Shown here in pieces: positions 57,668 to 64,000 of a stretch of 64,000 bases of DNA. The stretch covers positions 6,796,001 to 6,860,000 of the forward strand of contig NZ_JARUBM010000002.1 in the NCBI RefSeq assembly GCF_029626175.1, read 5' to 3'. The position numbers and the translations under genes are program-made. The stretch is from Micromonospora sp. WMMD1082. Its GTDB lineage: Bacteria; Actinomycetota; Actinomycetes; Mycobacteriales; Micromonosporaceae. The notes beneath the pieces were generated by a model. The model saw only the letters and a program-made list of their open reading frames with translations, made no database searches and was not told the DNA's origin. Position 1 is the first letter of the stretch; each line of letters begins with the position of its first letter.

Positions 57668-60600
57668 TGCCGCTGTGCCTCCGGCTCCTCGGGACCGTCG
57701 TCCTCGCGGCGGTCCCCGTCCTCCGACGAGTCGACCTCCGAGACAGCCTTGGCCGCGACCTCCGACCTCGCCTCCTCGACCGGTTCGCCCTCGGCTGCTC
57801 GACCGTCGATCGCTTCGCCGTCGGCCGCCAGCTCGCCGCCGGTCGCGCTACCGGCCGCCAGTTCGTCACCTACCAGCTCGTCGCCGGCCGGGTCGTTGTC
57901 GGCCCGATCGTCGCCGGCCAGGTCGTCGTCGATTGCGGCATTGCCGACCGTCAGCTCGTCGCCCACCAGTTCCTCGCCGGTCGGGTCGTAGTCAACCGTC
58001 AGCTCGTCGCCCGCTGGGTCGTCGTCGACGGTCGGCTCGTCGCCAGCCGGGTCGACGGCTGCGGGACCGGCCTCGGCCGGATCTTCCCCGTTCGGCTCGC
58101 CAACCGCGTCCGCCGACAGGTCGGCGTCCGGCCTGGCCGGCACGGCTCCGGGGGCGCCAGGGCCGGCGGCCAACTCCTCGGCCACCTCGTCCTCGTCGTC
58201 GCCCTCGATGACCACGCCGTCGAGGTCAAGCAGCCGCTCGGCCGCGTCCGTCTCCGCCTCGGTGTCCACCTCCGCCGCGCGGGAGAACCACTCCCGCGCC
58301 TCGGTCCGCCGTCCCACGGCCAGCAGCGCATCGGCGTAGGCGTACCGCAGCCGGGCCGTCCATGGCTGGACGGCGTCGGTGGTCAACTCGCGGACCTGGA
58401 GCATCGCCACCGCCGCGTCCCGCTGGCCGAGGTCGCCCCGGGCGCCGGCGGCCACGATCAGGAGTTCGATCGCGACGGCCGGGTCCAGCTTCTCCTGGTC
58501 CGCGCCGCGGAACAGGTCGATGGCACGCTCGGGCCGACCCAGTGCCCGCTCGCTGTCCGCGATCACCGCGAGGTGACTCTGCGCACCGGTCATCCGGTGG
58601 TACGTCCGCAGTTCGGCGATCGCCGACTGCCACTGCCCCGCGTGGTAGGAGGCGAGCCCGACCGCTTCCCGGACCGCGGCGATCCGCGACGCGAGCCGGC
58701 GCGCGGCCAACGCGTGGGCGAGCGCCTCCGCCGGGTCCTCGTCAATCAGCTGCCCGGTCGCCACGAGGTGCCGGGCAACGGTGTCCGCGACCGGCTTCGC
58801 CAGCGACAGCAGCTCGGCGCGGACATCCTTGTCCAGGTCGGTCGCGACGATCTCGTCGGGCAGCGCCGGAGCCTCCGTGCGCCCCTCCTCAGCCCCGAAC
58901 CCGTCCCGATCGTCACGCCGGCGCCGCTCATCCCGGTCGCCCCGGAAGCCACCGTCCCGGCGCTCACCGTCACGACGCTCACCACGGAACCCACCGTCGC
59001 GACGCTCGCCGGAGCCCCGCGCAGAGCTGTCCCGGTCGCGGAAACCGCCTTCACGACGCTCACCGTCGCGGAAGCCACCCTCGCGACGCTCACCACGGAA
59101 GCCGCCCTCGCGACGCTCACCCCGGAACCCACCGTCGCGGCGATCACCACCGCGGAAACCACCCTCACGGCGCTCACCGCTGCCGAAGCCCCCGTCGCGA
59201 CGCTCGCCCCGGAACTCGCCGCCACGACGATCACCGCTACCGGAACCTCCGTCGCGACGATCACCGCTGCCCGAACCTCCGTCGCGGCGCTCACCGCCGC
59301 GGAAGCCCCCGTCACGACGATCACCCCGAAACCCGCTGTCACGCCGCTCGCCCCGGAAGCCACCGTCACGGCGGTCACCGTCGCGGAAGCCACCCTCACG
59401 GCGGTCACCGTCACGTCGGTCCGACCGGAAGCCGTCCCCTCGGCGCTCGCCACCGAAGCCGCCCGCCTCGCGACGATCCCGGAACCCGCCTTCTCGGCGG
59501 TCACCGTCGCGGAAGGCACCCTCGCGACGCTCGCCATCACGGCGCTCGCCCCGGAAACCACCCTCGCGACGCTCGCCCCGGAAACCACCCTCGCGACGCT
59601 CACCGCGGAAACCACCGTCGCGGTCACCACCGCGGAAACCGCCCTCGCGGCGCTCGCCGCCACGGAAGCCACCCTCGCGGCGGTCGCCCCGGAAGCCACC
59701 CTCACGGCGGTCGCCCCGGAAGCCACCCTCACGGCGGTCGCCCCGGAAGCCACCGTCGCGGCGCTCACCGTCACGGGAACCGCCCTCGCGGCGCTCGCCC
59801 CGGAAGCCACCGTCGCGGTCACCACCGCGGAAGCCACCGTCACGGCGCTCACCACGGAACTCGCCGTCGCGACGCTCACCACGGAACTCGCCGTCGCGAC
59901 GCTCACCACGGAAGCCGCCCTCACGGCGGTCGTTGCCCCGGAAACCACCGTCGCGACGCTCACCGGAGCCCCGCGCAGAGCTGTCCCGGTCGCGGAAACC
60001 GCCTTCACGGCGCTCACCGTCACGGAAGCCACCCTCGCGGCGCTCACCACGGAAACCACCGTCGCGGTCACCACCGCGGAAGCCACCCTCGCGCCGCCCG
60101 CCGTCACGGCGGTCGTTGCCCCGGAAGCCGCCGTCACGGCGCTCACCATCACGGAAGCCGCCGTCACGGCGGTCGCCACGGAAGCCACCGGCGCCCCGGT
60201 CGCCGCCGCGGAAGCCACCTGAGCGCTCGCCGGCGTCGCGCCGGAACCCGCCCGGCCGGTCATCGCCGGAGCGGCGGTCGCCACGGAAGCCGCCAGCCGC
60301 GCCACGGTCCGCGTCGCGGGAGCCCTCGCGCCCGGCGTCGCCCCGGTCGCGGCGCTCACCGCGAGGCCCACCGCTCGAACGGTCGCCGTCCCGGAAGCCG
60401 CCCTCACGACGGTCGCCGTCGCGGCGGAAGCCGCCAGAGCGTGACCGGTCGGCACCGTATCCGCCGGCGTCGCGGGAGTCGCGCCCCCCTGCCCGGTCGC
60501 GGTACGACGGGCGGTCGCCACGGCGCGAGTCGCCGTCGCGGTCGCCGGGCCGACCCTCGTAGCCCCGGGGACGGTCCGGGCCCTGAGGTCCTGAACTCAC
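57664..60600 (-). CDS. giant RGG-type repeat protein with TPR domain and acidic tail
   Basis: 978 residues from GTG 60600 (AGGAAGG at about 8 nt); the upstream frame runs into the 5S region. Residues 1-580 are almost only Gly, Arg, Asp, Glu, Phe and Ser, with roughly forty GGFRG/GGFRD units of the type RREGGFRGERRDGGFRG, i.e. RGG/FG-like low complexity. Residues about 590-800 are helical TPR-like (LLSLAKPVADTVARHLVATG, AARRLASRIAAVREAVGLAS, GRPERAIDLFRGADQE) and match the TPR protein found here in other actinobacteria (Rv1691 position). Residues 800-978 are acidic (DPAGDELTVDYDPTGEEL). An RNA-binding, condensate-forming role is inferred. The first gene after the rRNA operon. Confidence 0.85.
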   Translation of the reverse strand: MSSGPQGPDRPRGYEGRPGDRDGDSRRGDRPSYRDRAGGRDSRDAGGYGADRSRSGGFRRDGDRREGGFRDGDRSSGGPRGERRDRGDAGREGSRDADRGAAGGFRGDRRSGDDRPGGFRRDAGERSGGFRGGDRGAGGFRGDRRDGGFRDGERRDGGFRGNDRRDGGRREGGFRGGDRDGGFRGERREGGFRDGERREGGFRDRDSSARGSGERRDGGFRGNDRREGGFRGERRDGEFRGERRDGEFRGERRDGGFRGGDRDGGFRGERREGGSRDGERRDGGFRGDRREGGFRGDRREGGFRGDRREGGFRGGERREGGFRGGDRDGGFRGERREGGFRGERREGGFRGERRDGERREGAFRDGDRREGGFRDRREAGGFGGERRGDGFRSDRRDGDRREGGFRDGDRRDGGFRGERRDSGFRGDRRDGGFRGGERRDGGSGSGDRRDGGSGSGDRRGGEFRGERRDGGFGSGERREGGFRGGDRRDGGFRGERREGGFRGERREGGFRDGERREGGFRDRDSSARGSGERRDGGFRGERRDGERRDGGFRGDRDERRRRDDRDGFGAEEGRTEAPALPDEIVATDLDKDVRAELLSLAKPVADTVARHLVATGQLIDEDPAEALAHALAARRLASRIAAVREAVGLASYHAGQWQSAIAELRTYHRMTGAQSHLAVIADSERALGRPERAIDLFRGADQEKLDPAVAIELLIVAAGARGDLGQRDAAVAMLQVRELTTDAVQPWTARLRYAYADALLAVGRRTEAREWFSRAAEVDTEAETDAAERLLDLDGVVIEGDDEDEVAEELAAGPGAPGAVPARPDADLSADAVGEPNGEDPAEAGPAAVDPAGDEPTVDDDPAGDELTVDYDPTGEELVGDELTVGNAAIDDDLAGDDRADNDPAGDELVGDELAAGSATGGELAADGEAIDGRAAEGEPVEEARSEVAAKAVSEVDSSEDGDRREDDGPEEPEAQRQ
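58900..60560. repeat. degenerate tandem repeat coding the RGG-type domain
   Basis: Imperfect units of about 24-36 nt built from CGGAAGCCACC / TCGCGGCGCTCACC words run through the N-terminal coding region. A long direct copy (GGAGCCCCGCGCAGAGCTGT and what follows) appears near 59010 and again near 59965, about 955 nt apart, giving a substrate for deletion by recombination. Confidence 0.85.
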
Positions 60601-60641
60601 AGGTACATCCTTCCTGAGTACGCCGTATCGACGACGCAACG

Positions 60642-60680
60642 CAGTCGAGGGCCGGCCCGATCCCGGGCGGCCCTCGACTG
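60642..60680 (-). terminator. rRNA operon terminator hairpin
   Basis: CAGTCGAGGGCC and GGCCCTCGACTG give a perfect 12-bp stem extended by an inner GCCCG/CGGGC, about 10 nt after the 5S gene on the minus strand. No T-run follows, as is common in actinobacteria. Confidence 0.75.
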
Positions 60681-60688
60681 TGACGTGT

Positions 60689-60807
60689 GTCCGGCGGTGT
60701 CCTACTCTCCCACACCCTCCCGGGTGCAGTACCATCGGCGCTGGAGGGCTTAGCTTCCGGGTTCGGAATGTTTGCCGGGCGTTTCCCCTCCGCCATGACC
60801 GCCGTAA
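60689..60807 (-). rRNA. rrf: 5S ribosomal RNA
   Basis: About 119 nt on the minus strand. It begins GTTACGGCGGTCATGGCGGA and ends in the complementary TAGGACACCGCCGGAC. The internal blocks CCGAACCCGGAAGCTAAG and GATGGTACTGCA are universal 5S sequences. Ends are estimated to within a few bases. Confidence 0.96.
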
Positions 60808-60910
60808 CCTTATCAACATGTCAAACAACACCAACACCAACAACAGCAATCCTGTTGGGGGTGTGTTTGTTTGTTGTGAGTTGCACAGTGGACGCGAGCA
60901 GGATCTTTGT
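60808..60910 (-). other. 23S-5S spacer with processing stem
   Basis: About 100 nt, rich in CAACA/TGTTG words. On the minus strand CAACAGGATTGCTGTTG and flanking CCCCCAAC/GTTGTTGG-type segments can form a long imperfect hairpin, as expected for pre-rRNA processing. No tRNA is present. Confidence 0.6.

Positions 60911-64000
<3,090 letters not shown>

Noticed and set aside
57667..60222. 851-codon plus-strand open frame (and another at 58362-60617) opposite the repeat gene
   Set aside because: It is a mirror of the Gly/Arg repeat on the other strand: monotonous Thr/Ala or Arg/His residues, no domain, no ribosome binding site. The minus-strand gene has a TPR domain and start signals.
58900..60560. 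CRISPR-like array
   Set aside because: The repeats are coding, in-frame, imperfect and contiguous, without unique spacers.

Overview
The window is a high-GC actinomycete chromosome, most likely from the Micromonosporaceae (Micromonospora or Salinispora-like). The reasons are: pervasive GTG starts and GTGA/ATGA gene overlaps; a gene order from 23S/5S rRNA leftward (TPR protein, HAD phosphatase, phasin-like protein, tlyA, nadK, recN, steA, mctB, pyrG, NUDIX, ald, xerD, parA, scpA, scpB, rluB, cmk, der) that parallels the Mycobacterium Rv1691-Rv1713 block; and actinobacterial families such as DUF5954, DUF5996, SteA and MctB.

Region 1 (1-10,430) is accessory. It holds a DUF5954-like protein, a large LAL/LuxR regulator, a DUF5996 gene with a one-base frameshift, a flavodoxin-family protein, an amidohydrolase pair divergent from an XRE/MmyB-type regulator, a stand-alone proteasome-beta-like hydrolase, and scars of a recombinase and a transposase.

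Region 2 (10,433-27,625, all minus strand) is one long catabolic/transport operon headed by an IclR regulator. It encodes an oligopeptide-type ABC importer whose parts are interleaved with enzymes: D-tartrate dehydratase, tartrate dehydrogenase, a malate/lactate-type dehydrogenase, an M29/NicX-like metalloenzyme, a cyclase, a fumarylacetoacetase-like hydrolase, two alpha/beta hydrolases (one without the nucleophile serine), an MFS transporter and a Gfo/Idh/MocA oxidoreductase. Uptake and oxidation of tartrate-like or related hydroxy-acids is the simplest reading.

Region 3 (28,026-31,677) has an internally deleted tyrosine recombinase beside tRNA-Pro(GGG), a small membrane protein, and a LysR regulator divergent from a beta-hydroxyacid dehydrogenase and a RidA protein.

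Region 4 (31,715-57,667) is conserved core: ribosome assembly (der, rluB, tlyA), nucleotide metabolism (cmk, pyrG, nadK, NUDIX), chromosome segregation (parA, scpA, scpB, xerD), repair (recN), division (steA), and an envelope module (mctB, MraY-like protein, MurJ-like flippase, GT4 glycosyltransferase, a phosphatase-like membrane protein). Two junctions here (pyrG/NUDIX and tlyA/nadK) carry tandem 59-nt units. Each unit encodes a 20-codon mini-ORF (core [15 protein letters not shown]) coupled by GTGA overlaps to its neighbours. A fragment of the same element supplies the start of the glycosyltransferase gene. This is the most unusual feature of the window.

Region 5 (57,664-64,000) contains a 978-residue protein with roughly forty GGFR-type repeats fused to a TPR domain and an acidic tail, followed upstream by the rRNA operon end (5S, then almost all of 23S) on the minus strand.
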